A stretch of DNA of 64,000 nucleotides from Asterella californica (GCA_036924285.1 JAYKYS010000005.1:20620001-20684000), one strand, 5' to 3'; counted from the first letter of the stretch, positions 10,594 to 18,971 are shown. Numbers and translations are program-made. The notes: generated by a model not told the origin, from the letters alone.

Positions 10594-12604
10594 TGTCGAG
10601 GAGAGTCCTTCTCAGGAAGGGCAAGCCTTCTGGCTGTGATAGATCGCGAGATAGAAGTAGAGATTGTATACCAAGACAAGAGCCAAGCAAGAGATTGCAA
10701 CAGCTGAAGTCACCCACAGTGACTATGACTATAGATCACTTACTAATCAACAGATCAAGTCTCAAGTCTCAGGAGACAGATCCACCTTCAGACACAACAG
10801 ATAGGAAAATACTGAACTCACGATGCTTTATTTCTCTTCCAAACACACTCAATAGTCCTCCACATATATCAATTTACAGTCTATCTCTACTCAACTCCTT
10901 ACGTTGATCACCGCAGATGTCAAACAGCCAATTCCCACTCAACTGGTCTTTTCTCCAGCAGATTTCTCTCCAGAACCTTCAACTGATGAAGATCTGAACT
11001 CCAACGCCTTGTATCCCCTCCAACGACAGCTTCAACACTGAAATTTCTCAGAAAAACCTGACCTTCTCAGTCTCAGTCCTCCTCCTCCGCTCAAATAATG
11101 CTCTCTTTCCACCAAATTCACCTCAACTCAAGCCTAATAGGTGAAATTTGGACACCAAACTCTTAATCCCCTCTCTGCGTCAACCTCTCAACTGAAAATT
11201 ATCAAGAATTTAATCCAACGTCAATCAAGAGTCCCTTGCAGATTATCAAAACGATCTCCTGAATAAAACTGCCTCCTGTCCGATCAGAAGAAATTCTGCC
11301 TCCAAACTGCTCTCAGTCCCCCAAATACTTGTCCGTCCCTCTGTCACGATCACCCAAATCCTCAATTCAGTTCTCTCCGGAAAAATTGATCTCCCTCAGC
11401 CTTCAAGCTTCTCCTTGCGCTTCAGCTCCCAGCTCTCTGTAAAAAAATCTCCTCAGAAAAGTGTCCCCGATCTTCAGCCGTCGCAGGTACTTGACCTAAA
11501 GGCTAAGGGCCCAGCTTAAGCTGCCCCCCTGCTGTCCTTATAAGCACAGTCGCTTATCACAAGCAGGCCCCCAGCTTAAGCTGCCCCCCTACTGTCCTTA
11601 CGTACAAAACTCTTCTTTCAGAACTGACTCTTTTTTAAATAAAAGTACACAGCTACCTCTGTAAAGCAGACTCCTTCACTGTAAAACATCACACTGCTTC
11701 CTTCGCCATTGCTAAACCGACTCGATGGATAAATAACAGATTGACAAAAGTTTCCCGTGCCCTTGATGTCATCTTGATGCCACCCTGAATATACTACAAG
11801 CCATCCAATGTAGACCGAAGCCCTAACACTTATGGGGCTGCCCCACAGGGCTTATAGCCCCCCCATATGCGCACCAGGTATCTCCCATAGTATATTCAGG
11901 ATGGCATGCGGAGGCTTAGGCCAGGAAGTTCACGATTAAGGGAGATATCGGTCTCCCGCCCCTAGATATGCAGGACATGGCTGCACACCCAACATAGACT
12001 CCCATCCGGGAGGCCAACATGCCGGAATAGGAACCAGAGGCCAGGAGGGATTGATCCTGAGACCACTTCCCTCCTAGGCAGGCGCCCTATCACTGGGATG
12101 GCCTTTGGTTCCGTTTAAAACAGTAAAATTCTCTGTACACATGCTTTTACTAAGAAATTTCTCTGTAAAGTCTTTACTAGCCTTTCCTACACTAACTTCA
12201 CTATACAACTCCGTTTTTAATGAATAAAGAGTCAAAATTATAGTACTTGTGAACACCTACACGCTCACGCTATCAGATTCTGAGTTTAAGCCACGAGCTA
12301 AAATCGACAGATTTCCCTCTTTCATACATTTCCCAGTCTAAAACCCGCACTAACTACTGCTTAAAACACTTTCTGTCGAAACTGGAAGCACGAAGTCGCT
12401 CTCCTCGCCGAGCTCTGCATTCTAATGCTCTTCGACTTCTTTCAATGTGATATTTCAGTCTAAGCTAGGGGGCAGCTTGTCAAGCATGGCCCCAGCTTAG
12501 CTCCTGCCCAGCTTGATAAGCTAGGGTGCAGCTTCTCGAACAAACGCAGGCCGAGTGTCTTCTGAAGTTCCATTTCCGCACCTTGAACGTCATGCACTAC
12601 GACA
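10594..12604 (-). repeat. B1 3' LTR
   Basis: A 2011-bp LTR with TGTCG...CGACA ends. It contains a tRNA-like segment (12044-12103), an inverted-repeat pair around 'gccaccctgaatatacta' (about 11778 and 11892), and two direct repeats of 'cagcttaagctgcccccct' near 11511 and 11571. Differences from the other LTR include positions near 10800, 10917, 11748, 11846, 11935 and 12193. The polypurine tract adjoins its inner edge. Confidence 0.93.
12044..12103 (-). ncRNA. tRNA-like segment with A and B boxes inside LTR
   Basis: On the minus strand the run CCCAGTGATAGGGCGC resembles a tRNA D-arm/A box. GGTCTCAGGATCAATCC, about 26 bases on, resembles the T-arm/B box. The spacing fits a tRNA. Homologous segments occur in the other B1 LTR (20422-20481) and, diverged, in B3 LTRs (53753-53812 and about 57717-57776, plus). 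It is always sense to the element. A tRNA-derived SINE head fixed in the LTR is the likeliest reading. A functional tRNA is unlikely because no good acceptor stem or CCA-proximal pairing is seen. Confidence 0.4.
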
Positions 12605-12621
12605 TTCACCCCCTCCAAACC
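12605..12621 (-). other. B1 polypurine tract
   Basis: Minus strand GGTTTGGAGGGGGTGAA lies directly before the 3' LTR start. It is the expected plus-strand primer. The adjacent 'cataccggaggatg' block is conserved beside all family B polypurine tracts (B2, B3, B4 and, diverged, B6). Confidence 0.85.
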
Positions 12622-12650
12622 TGCACATCCTCCGGTATGTGCCAACTTTT

Positions 12651-13190
12651 TCAGTAGTCTCCAAGGTTCTCTAAATCGTCGTCGTCTTCTTCAACGTCCC
12701 CTTCGTCTTCTTCGGATAGCAGATCTGCTTCGACATCCATCATCTGATCTGACTCTAGAAATTCACCTAGCTCAACGGATCCTCCCCTTCTTCTGAACAA
12801 CTTGATCCGCTTGCCAGCAACAGGAAGTCTTAGATGTGTACCATCAAGCTCCTTTAAAGAATAAGTAGCATTCTGATACACTTCTAAGACAACATACGGA
12901 CCAAACCACCTCCTAGAAAATTTCCGAACTGTAGAGTGCTGATTCTCTAATGTGCTGTCATACACCAAAACCCAATCTCCAGCATGTATGAGCTTCGGCC
13001 GGAGTTTATGGGTCTTGTCAAACCTGTCTTTGTTCTTGAGACGGGCCTCTTTCAGCTTCTGTTGTGCCTCTATAAGATCCTCCTCCCTATGTTCTAACTG
13101 TCTGATTCGAAGTGTCAGAAGTTGTACACGATCCGAAGTGTCAGAAGTTGTACATGATCCATTTCTTCCTCCCATGGTAAAGTAGCCCAT
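12651..13190 (-). CDS. pol: B1 integrase C-terminal region (frame-shifted)
   Basis: This 179-residue frame carries the end of the B1 integrase: HREEDLIEAQQKLKEARLKN, GDWVLVYDSTLENQHS, the GPY/F motif RRWFGPYVVLEVYQ, LPVAGKRIKLFRRRG, then a highly acidic tail (EEDEGDVEEDDDDLENLG). No chromodomain is visible. It is out of frame with the main pol ORF because of a 26-bp tandem duplication at 13108-13159. It would not be translated as part of the polyprotein without a further shift. In B2 and B3 the same region follows the integrase core. Confidence 0.8.
   Translation of the reverse strand: MGYFTMGGRNGSCTTSDTSDRVQLLTLRIRQLEHREEDLIEAQQKLKEARLKNKDRFDKTHKLRPKLIHAGDWVLVYDSTLENQHSTVRKFSRRWFGPYVVLEVYQNATYSLKELDGTHLRLPVAGKRIKLFRRRGGSVELGEFLESDQMMDVEADLLSEEDEGDVEEDDDDLENLGDY
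13108..13159 (-). repeat. 26-bp tandem duplication in B1 integrase
   Basis: Two copies of a 26-bp unit (13108-13133 and 13134-13159) differ at one base. B2 (near 37010) and B3 (near 52725) have a single unit. Because 26 is not a multiple of three, the duplication throws pol out of frame just before the C-terminal domain. Confidence 0.9.
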
Positions 13191-16100
13191 GTAGGAAAGT
13201 CCTCTTCTGCTGGCATAATCGGCTTCTGACCCAGCATCAGTTCAGTGGGCATGTACCCAGTAGTAGTGCAATGAGTCGACCTGTCAGCCCACAGAGCAAA
13301 AGGAAGCAACCTAGGCCACTGTCTATGCCTACCATCACATGCCTTTACCAGAGCTTGAACAATCGATGGATGCCCTCTCTCGCTCTTACCAATCCCTTTC
13401 GGATTCATAGCAGTAGTGAGTTTTAGTTTCACTCCGTGTTGGGCGAAGAACTCCTTTGCTTCCGTACCACGCAACTCTCCTCTGTCTGCACGCAATCTTC
13501 CTATAGATCCGTACCTACAGATAATATCTTCAAGAACAAACCTACATATTCCTTCTGTGGTCTTCGTCCTTAGGGCTCGTCCTTCCACAAAATTGGAGAG
13601 GTCTTCTCGAGCCAACACCAAGTACCTCATACCCCATGACCCAGGAGGCATTGCTACTAAATCAAGAACCCATTGAAAATGGATACTGGGCGGATAAGTT
13701 GGTACCAGACCATTCCTGTAACGTACCTTTGAATAAAATTGACAGTGTAGGCATGAGCTTACAAAGTCCACCACATCCTTATAAAGTCCTCTCCACCAAT
13801 ATCTCTCCTTCAGTTTTGTATAGGTAGCCCAAGCTCCTCGATGTCCGGCCCACAAGGTGTCATGAAACTCCTTCATCAGCCGTCGCTTGATCTGCTGATC
13901 GTCTATAACTCGCAAAAGTGCTCCATCTCTTCTCTTTGGACGTTTCCAAAGATATCCATCTCGCAACAAGTAATCGTATGCCTTTCTCCTTATCTCTCTG
14001 AACTCTACATCACTCAAACCCTCCTGTCTGTTCAAAGAACTCAGATAAAATCCAATGTCACGTAACCTTCCCGTGTAGAACTCCTCTTTGAATGGCAGTG
14101 GCTCCAGATCCGAAGTTTGCTGACTACACCAAACATCTCTCTTCTCTTCGTTCTCCACCTCTGCAAACATCTCATCCTCATCTATGTAGCGAGCCCTAGA
14201 CAGCATGTCTGCAACTGGATTCTCTTTCCCGGCAATGTGTTTAAGCTCAAGGTTCAAACTCCGGATGTAAGCAATCCATCTCAACATTGCTATGTCTGGA
14301 GTACTGCAGTTTGCTATCATACCGAGCAAGGGCAAACAATCTGTTTCTAAAATTACATGAGCACCTATCAAGAACTCCCGATCTACCTTCATAGCAGTAA
14401 CAGCTCCCCATAGCTCACGCTTTACTTGAGGATAGTTACGTTGTCTGTTTGTCAAAATCCGGGCTCCAAATCTAGAAACAAACCGCACACCATCTGCATT
14501 TTCTTGACCAACTGCCCATCCAATCGCCTTTGGACTCGTGTCTACAGTTAGTATCACAGGTCTTCCTCTCTGATAGTTAAGTCTCCTTAGTATGGGTGGA
14601 GACTTCAGAATCTCCTTCAGCCGTTCCATTGTCTCATGATGTTCTTGCCGCCAAGTAAACCTCTTCCCTTTTCTCAGAAGCGCATACAAAGGCTCGGCAA
14701 TGTGTGCATAATGAGGAATACTCACACGAAAGAACACACAAGCTCCCAAAAAACGTCGAACCTCAGTGATATTCGTACAGTCTGCTATCCTTGCTATAGC
14801 ATCTACCTTCTCTGGGTTCGGTCTTCTTCCAAATGTGCCACACAAATGACCAACCACCATAACCTCTGACATCCCAAAACGAGACTTAGTACCTGATAGA
14901 GTGAGGTGTACCTCCTCCAGACGTGTTAGAATCCTACCCACGTCATGAATATGATCAGCAATATACTTCCTGCAACCATTGGAAGTCACAGTCTCATCCT
15001 TGTCTTCCACCGGACAGCCTTTCATGGGAATGTCATCCAGAAATGGGATAGTGATCTCAGGTACAAATTCTCGCAACACCTTATGCATCGCGTTCTGCAT
15101 ATGTGCTACAGAGTTTGTTGCTCCCTGAGGAAGAGTGCACATCCGCATCAATCCCAAAGGCGTGCGCATGGTAGTCAAGTCTCTACTCTCCAAGGCAAGT
15201 TGAAACTGATCATAACCCGAAAACAAATCTCCAATAGAATAGACAGACCTTCCAGCAAACGCCTCAGCTACCTCATCAACCACAGGTCCTGTTTTCACGT
15301 TCCGAATCGTGATGTTGTTGGCAGGCTGCAAGTCTTGGATAAAGCGCAAAGCCCCTGACTTCTTAGGCACCGTGAACCATCGGCTGGAATACGGAGCCAT
15401 GGAAGGCTCGAGGATACCCATCTGCATCTTCTCCTTCAGTAGCTCAATGAGCTTTGGCAGCAAGGCACGAGGGACTGGAATCGGCTTCAAGTCCCAGGGC
15501 ACATGAGGTACAGTGAAGATAACCATCGGAGCTATCACACTAGGATCTACACAACCAATCTCTTCAGCTGAAAAAGAAAATGCTCTACCATGACTGACAA
15601 TCATCTGTTCAAAAATCTTCTTCTCTACTTCAGTCAAGAACCCACCCCCTCCTATCTGGAGTTGTTCGAGTGTTTCCTGAGTAAACTGATGCCCTATTCG
15701 TCCAGGATTTCTGAGTACAGGCTCAGTGGCGGCTGACTCCATCTGCTGTTGCGAATCAACAGGCAATTGGGTCGCCACAGGCTTCACCTTCCTTGCTACA
15801 GCTTTATATTTGGCGTGTACCTCTGCTTCCTGACGAGAGCCGCACCAGCAGACTGCATCCTTCCATTCATTCTCCAGTCTCGGATGAGGACGATATCGCA
15901 AGTACGAGACAATCTCTTCATAGACTTCAAGAAAATGGATGGGGATCACCACCCTACCTCCCAACTGTTCTTCCATCTTACCCACTTCATCTAGCCAACG
16001 AACAAAAGATTGTACACCGATAAACTCTTGATACACACCAGAAATCATTTCATTTTCTTCCAGAGCTCCTATACAGCACAGATCAGTTATACGTTTCTCC

Positions 16101-16276
16101 ACCTGCCTCCTACTCCTTTCAGTAAGATCTTCTACTCTTGTAAATTCACTCCAATCCTCACAACTCAAACTCAACAAACTAGATCTCCAACTTGGTACTC
16201 TATATACATTCTCAGAACCTCGAGCAGCCTCCTCATTAGTCTCATGTGATCCCTTGGGCTGCTCAAGCGGGATCAT
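13115..16276 (-). CDS. pol: B1 pol: reverse transcriptase, RNase H, integrase
   Basis: A 1053-residue open frame. RT (about residues 250-470) has PVPRALLPKL, KKSGALRFIQDLQPANN, IGDLFSGYDQFQLAL, LPQGATNSVAHMQNAMHK and the catalytic FLDDI. RNase H has LTVDTSPKAIGWA, KRELWGAVTAMK, ETDCLPLLG and HIAGKENPVADMLSR. Integrase has the HHCC zinc finger (HDTLWAGHRG...CLHCQFY) and a D,D,E core (VLDLVAMPP, LRADRGEL, SERGHPSIV). The ATG at 16276 may not be the true start: the frame is open back through the gag-protease stop at 16327. This fits entry by -1 frameshifting at 16330-16336. The C terminus is lost to the 26-bp duplication. Products would copy and integrate the element. Confidence 0.93.
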   Translation of the reverse strand: MIPLEQPKGSHETNEEAARGSENVYRVPSWRSSLLSLSCEDWSEFTRVEDLTERSRRQVEKRITDLCCIGALEENEMISGVYQEFIGVQSFVRWLDEVGKMEEQLGGRVVIPIHFLEVYEEIVSYLRYRPHPRLENEWKDAVCWCGSRQEAEVHAKYKAVARKVKPVATQLPVDSQQQMESAATEPVLRNPGRIGHQFTQETLEQLQIGGGGFLTEVEKKIFEQMIVSHGRAFSFSAEEIGCVDPSVIAPMVIFTVPHVPWDLKPIPVPRALLPKLIELLKEKMQMGILEPSMAPYSSRWFTVPKKSGALRFIQDLQPANNITIRNVKTGPVVDEVAEAFAGRSVYSIGDLFSGYDQFQLALESRDLTTMRTPLGLMRMCTLPQGATNSVAHMQNAMHKVLREFVPEITIPFLDDIPMKGCPVEDKDETVTSNGCRKYIADHIHDVGRILTRLEEVHLTLSGTKSRFGMSEVMVVGHLCGTFGRRPNPEKVDAIARIADCTNITEVRRFLGACVFFRVSIPHYAHIAEPLYALLRKGKRFTWRQEHHETMERLKEILKSPPILRRLNYQRGRPVILTVDTSPKAIGWAVGQENADGVRFVSRFGARILTNRQRNYPQVKRELWGAVTAMKVDREFLIGAHVILETDCLPLLGMIANCSTPDIAMLRWIAYIRSLNLELKHIAGKENPVADMLSRARYIDEDEMFAEVENEEKRDVWCSQQTSDLEPLPFKEEFYTGRLRDIGFYLSSLNRQEGLSDVEFREIRRKAYDYLLRDGYLWKRPKRRDGALLRVIDDQQIKRRLMKEFHDTLWAGHRGAWATYTKLKERYWWRGLYKDVVDFVSSCLHCQFYSKVRYRNGLVPTYPPSIHFQWVLDLVAMPPGSWGMRYLVLAREDLSNFVEGRALRTKTTEGICRFVLEDIICRYGSIGRLRADRGELRGTEAKEFFAQHGVKLKLTTAMNPKGIGKSERGHPSIVQALVKACDGRHRQWPRLLPFALWADRSTHCTTTGYMPTELMLGQKPIMPAEEDFPTWATLPWEEEMDHVQLLTLRIVYNF

Positions 16277-16336
16277 AGTAGTCTTTGATCCTTCACTCTT
16301 GTCTTCCCGCTCTACAAGAGTGGGTTCTAAAAACCC
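16266..16336 (-). promoter_or_regulatory. B1 programmed -1 frameshift signal (putative)
   Basis: On the minus strand, protease-frame codons AAG GGT TTT TAG give the slippery heptamer G GGT TTT (16336-16330), directly before the stop. A 7-nt spacer (16329-16323) leads to a perfect 9-bp stem, CACTCTTGT (16322-16314) with ACAAGAGTG (16302-16294), closing an 11-nt loop AGAGCGGGAAG. The loop's AGCGGGA is complementary to TCCCGCT at 16272-16266, which would make a pseudoknot. A -1 shift enters the pol frame exactly. The same geometry occurs in B3 and B2. Known -1 sites have this design; activity here is inferred. Confidence 0.8.
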
Positions 16337-17331
16337 TTACCTCTACAAATAGGGGAGTCCCTCAAGGTCTGTCTGTTTCGCTCGTGGTTTGACCGAACAG
16401 TCAGAAATTGAACAGAATGTTTATCATCAGGACTACGGATCCTAGCAAAGTGTGACCCATCGTCCATCACTTTGGTCTCCATGCGCACTGCAGTGATATA
16501 GGGTTGACCAAGAATGACTGGATACGAAGCAGAAGATTGCACAAAAAAGTGCTGATCTACTTCTGCATCACCTATTCTTACTCTCACGTTAGGACAAGCT
16601 CCGTACAACTCTCCCTTCTGGTTGTTAGTAGCACGCAGCACCCATCCATGATTCAGCTCGATAGGCCACAATCCTCTCTCATATATCTCTCGTGACATGA
16701 TATTGATTTCGGATCCATGGTCAACTAAAGCAGCAATAGGTTTAGGCAAACTTCCAAGACGTACCCGTGTAGCAGTTGTAGCACGAGCCCAATGCCTCTT
16801 CTTGAAGTCACTGTCAACAATTGGGCTCTCCCCATCAGCTTCATCATCATCAGCTTCAGTAGTGCTAGTTCTAGCAACTAACGCCTCCTGCTGGTACCTC
16901 TTGTCACAAGTCTCCTGAAAATGTACCTTCCCAAACTCCACATCATTTACAGAAGCTCCTATCACATCTATCATTTGGCTCTCTACCTGCTCAGATATGA
17001 CTTGCCTCTTTCGCTTGATGACATCAATAATCAACTCATGAAACTCTCTCTTTGCGATACCAAGAACTTCTCGAAGCGAAAACTCAACCCGTGCATCTAA
17101 TATCCTCTGCTCCAGAATGCTTTTAAGATCGGTGGAGGTCTCAATATCTGCAGCCAGCTTGTAAGCAGGCCCTTTCCCCTTCTCTTGAGCAGTGAACCTT
17201 CTGCCAGCAGTCGTTGGTTCCTGCTGTTGTCTCTGTACGTCCTCCATTGGACCTGGAGCAGGTGGTGGAGTCTGTGAGGTAGACGGAACATCCTCTGGAG
17301 GAGCTGCACGTCTTCTAGTGACCCTCCGTCC
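16327..17331 (-). CDS. B1 aspartic protease region of gag-PR
   Basis: Open from just after the TAG at 17332-17334 to the TAG at 16327. The ATG at 17247 is the first Met (306 residues). The segment LREVLGIAKREFHELIIDVI is conserved in B2 and B6. The retropepsin core is IAALVDHGSEINIMSREIY with D-H-G-S where D-T/S-G is usual. LYGACPNVRVRIGD, YPVILGQPYITAVRMETKV and a final SNHERNRQTLRD follow. It is in the same frame as gag, and the pol frame is -1. Protease activity is inferred from position and fold-like motifs. The His in the active-site loop is unusual but conserved in B2 and B5. Confidence 0.85.
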   Translation of the reverse strand, partial: GRRVTRRRAAPPEDVPSTSQTPPPAPGPMEDVQRQQQEPTTAGRRFTAQEKGKGPAYKLAADIETSTDLKSILEQRILDARVEFSLREVLGIAKREFHELIIDVIKRKRQVISEQVESQMIDVIGASVNDVEFGKVHFQETCDKRYQQEALVARTSTTEADDDEADGESPIVDSDFKKRHWARATTATRVRLGSLPKPIAALVDHGSEINIMSREIYERGLWPIELNHGWVLRATNNQKGELYGACPNVRVRIGDAEVDQHFFVQSSASYPVILGQPYITAVRMETKVMDDGSHFARIRSPDDKHSVQFLTVRSNHERNRQTLRDSPICRGKGF

Positions 17332-17334
17332 CTA
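17332..17334 (-). other. In-frame TAG between gag and protease in B1
   Basis: A single amber codon separates gag (17335-18498) from the protease frame. B5 and B2 lack a stop at the matching place, so it is probably a copy-specific lesion. Readthrough cannot be excluded. Confidence 0.8.
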
Positions 17335-18498
17335 TCCCTCTCTAGTCTCCTCTGGATTCCCAGTTTCGAGCTCAGAGGCATCTCGTCGCCTCTTCTCCTC
17401 TACAGAAGCGTCATGCCAATGAACATGCTTATCTACGTCCAAGAAAGCTTTAATGGACGCTGTATCTACGGGATCTTTCCACCCTATGACTCTATGGATA
17501 GTTTCTGCTCCTCTTTTCAACACCTCAGAAGGAACCTCAGTACTGTTCTTATCAAGAGACCTATCCAGCAAAGTAGGGCTAGAAGAAACTTTAATATGCC
17601 CAGCATACACATCAAGATTCATCGGCGGTATTGTTACTGTAGTTACTGTTGCAGTTGCAGCGACTTGAGGTAGACTCCTCATACCTCCTCGTCCAAACTG
17701 CGTGTTTAATGGCTCTCCGGTAGAAACAAGGTGCAGTCTACCATTTTGATAGCGAACCACACCATCTCGTAGAGCAGTTGTAAGCTCTTGGCAATCTCCT
17801 CGAAGATGATCTGGACTGTCACACCAGATACACCTACGGATAGGAGCACCCCCTGGACGAGCAGCACCAGGCGTTGGTGGGAGCTCCCTATGTAAACCAG
17901 CCAGCTCTACTTTCAATTCACGCATCTGTCGGATCAACTCCTCAATTTGATTGTGCTGACCCTGGTTCTCAACCACCCTCTGAACAGGTACCCTCTGTGC
18001 AGGAACTGGCACAACTGGCACTGGAGGCGCTTCTACAGGAATAACAGGTCTAGGAGCAAGAGCCGGGGGCTGTTGTACCTGAGGAACATAAGGTTGATGG
18101 ATCACCTCTGCAAGCGGTCGTCCTCCTATGGCCACTCTCCCTCGCCGCTGTCTTGTTAAAACGGCCACAGCATCTTCCACTCTTCCCCAATCCATAGTAA
18201 CACCTCCTTCAGCTGATCGATCTGCTAACATGAAGCATAATCGATCTGCTGTAGCCTCATCGGTGGCTTGCAAGAAGAGCTCTGTCCTTCTAGCATCCAA
18301 AGTTATTCGTTCGAGCGTCGAAAGCTGTCGGTATCTTCGATCGAACTCTCTTAGCAACTCATTCAACCCCATCCTATGGCCAGGTTGCTGCTCAATCCAA
18401 TCCAAAAAAGTCCTCCTAGTAACTCTCTCAGAATCCTCCTCCAGGAATTCCTCTCGGAGAGCTCGCCCAAACCCCAAGATTGCCCAAAACTTGCCCAA
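17335..18498 (-). CDS. gag: B1 gag: capsid to nucleocapsid part
   Basis: A 388-residue frame. The capsid-like part includes REEFLEEDSERVTRRTFLDW, LNELLREFDRRYRQLSTLER and FLQATDEATADRLCFMLADR. A Pro/Val-rich linker follows, then a CCHC knuckle with exact CX2CX4HX4C spacing (CIWCDSPDHLRGDC), then AETIHRVIGWKDPVDTASIK. The first ten or so residues are out of register: the real N-terminus lies in the preceding frame (18363-18887), separated by the 28-bp duplication. Homologues are B2 31572-33324 and B5 41900-43872. Confidence 0.85.
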
Positions 18499-18887
18499 AC
18501 CCCAAGATTTCTCCTCTGTACATCTCTGACTTGATCTCTCAACTTAGGAATCACAGCCAACTCAAAACTTCCAATCATCTCTGCATCGGTCACCCTCACA
18601 AGCTCCATCTCTCCTCTGTACTCACGAAGATATCTGGAAATATCCCTGCCTTCAAATCTTCCACACCTATTTACAATCGCCTGCAAAGCTTTTGTAGATT
18701 TCAACTCACCCCCTCCGACGATCGGATGTTGTTGAACCAAAGCTGCAAGCGTCTTCAATATCTCAATAGTATCCAGGCCTGATGCTGCAGTGGCTGCTGA
18801 AGACATAGGTGTAGCCGAAGGTGCAGCAGTAGACGTCGATGCTCCAGCCGTAGAGGCAGTAGCACCACTCCCGCTCTTGCGATCCAT
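18363..18887 (-). CDS. gag: B1 gag N-terminal part (frame-shifted)
   Basis: From the ATG at 18887 (MDRKSGSGATASTAGASTST) a low-complexity Ala/Ser/Thr leader runs into the capsid N-terminal region: LKTLAALVQQHPIVGGGELK, RCGRFEGRDISRYLREYRGE and ELAVIPKLRDQVRDVQRRNL. It then meets the 28-bp duplication and continues out of frame as missense. The ATG is chosen because it begins the block aligned with B2's MSGDEKGDGDG start. An upstream Met in the same frame is not conserved. Confidence 0.8.
   Translation of the reverse strand: MDRKSGSGATASTAGASTSTAAPSATPMSSAATAASGLDTIEILKTLAALVQQHPIVGGGELKSTKALQAIVNRCGRFEGRDISRYLREYRGEMELVRVTDAEMIGSFELAVIPKLRDQVRDVQRRNLGVWASFGQSWGLGELSERNSWRRILRELLGGLFWIGLSSNLAIGWG
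18465..18510 (-). repeat. 28-bp insertion/duplication in B1 gag
   Basis: The block 'gcccaaaccccaagatt' appears at 18465 and again at 18493, spaced 28 bp, with a partial third 'gcccaaaac' between. B5 at about 43690-43715 has a single block and an open frame. 28 is not a multiple of three, so gag is frameshifted. Confidence 0.88.
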
Positions 18888-18945
18888 CTTCCCTTGATAT
18901 GCAAATCTCAACCTCAGCAACCTCAGCGATTAATCACCCCAAGAT

Positions 18946-18965
18946 GACTCTCAGTGGAAGCACCA
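18946..18965 (-). other. B1 primer binding site, tRNA-Thr-like
   Basis: Minus strand TGGTGCTTCCACTGAGAGTC starts six bases inside the 5' LTR. Its complement would be a tRNA 3' end with CCA and an acceptor strand TGGAAGC. From memory this resembles plant tRNA-Thr, whose 5' end is GCTTYCA. The same TGGTGCTTCCACT occurs after the B3 LTR at 54942. Confidence 0.75.
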
Positions 18966-18971
18966 GATTTA

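Noticed and set aside
10092..10907. A 271-codon plus ORF running from GE-2 into the B1 LTR
   Set aside because: It crosses the B1 insertion point at 10594. The second half is LTR sequence, repeated at 18899-19285 in the other LTR context.
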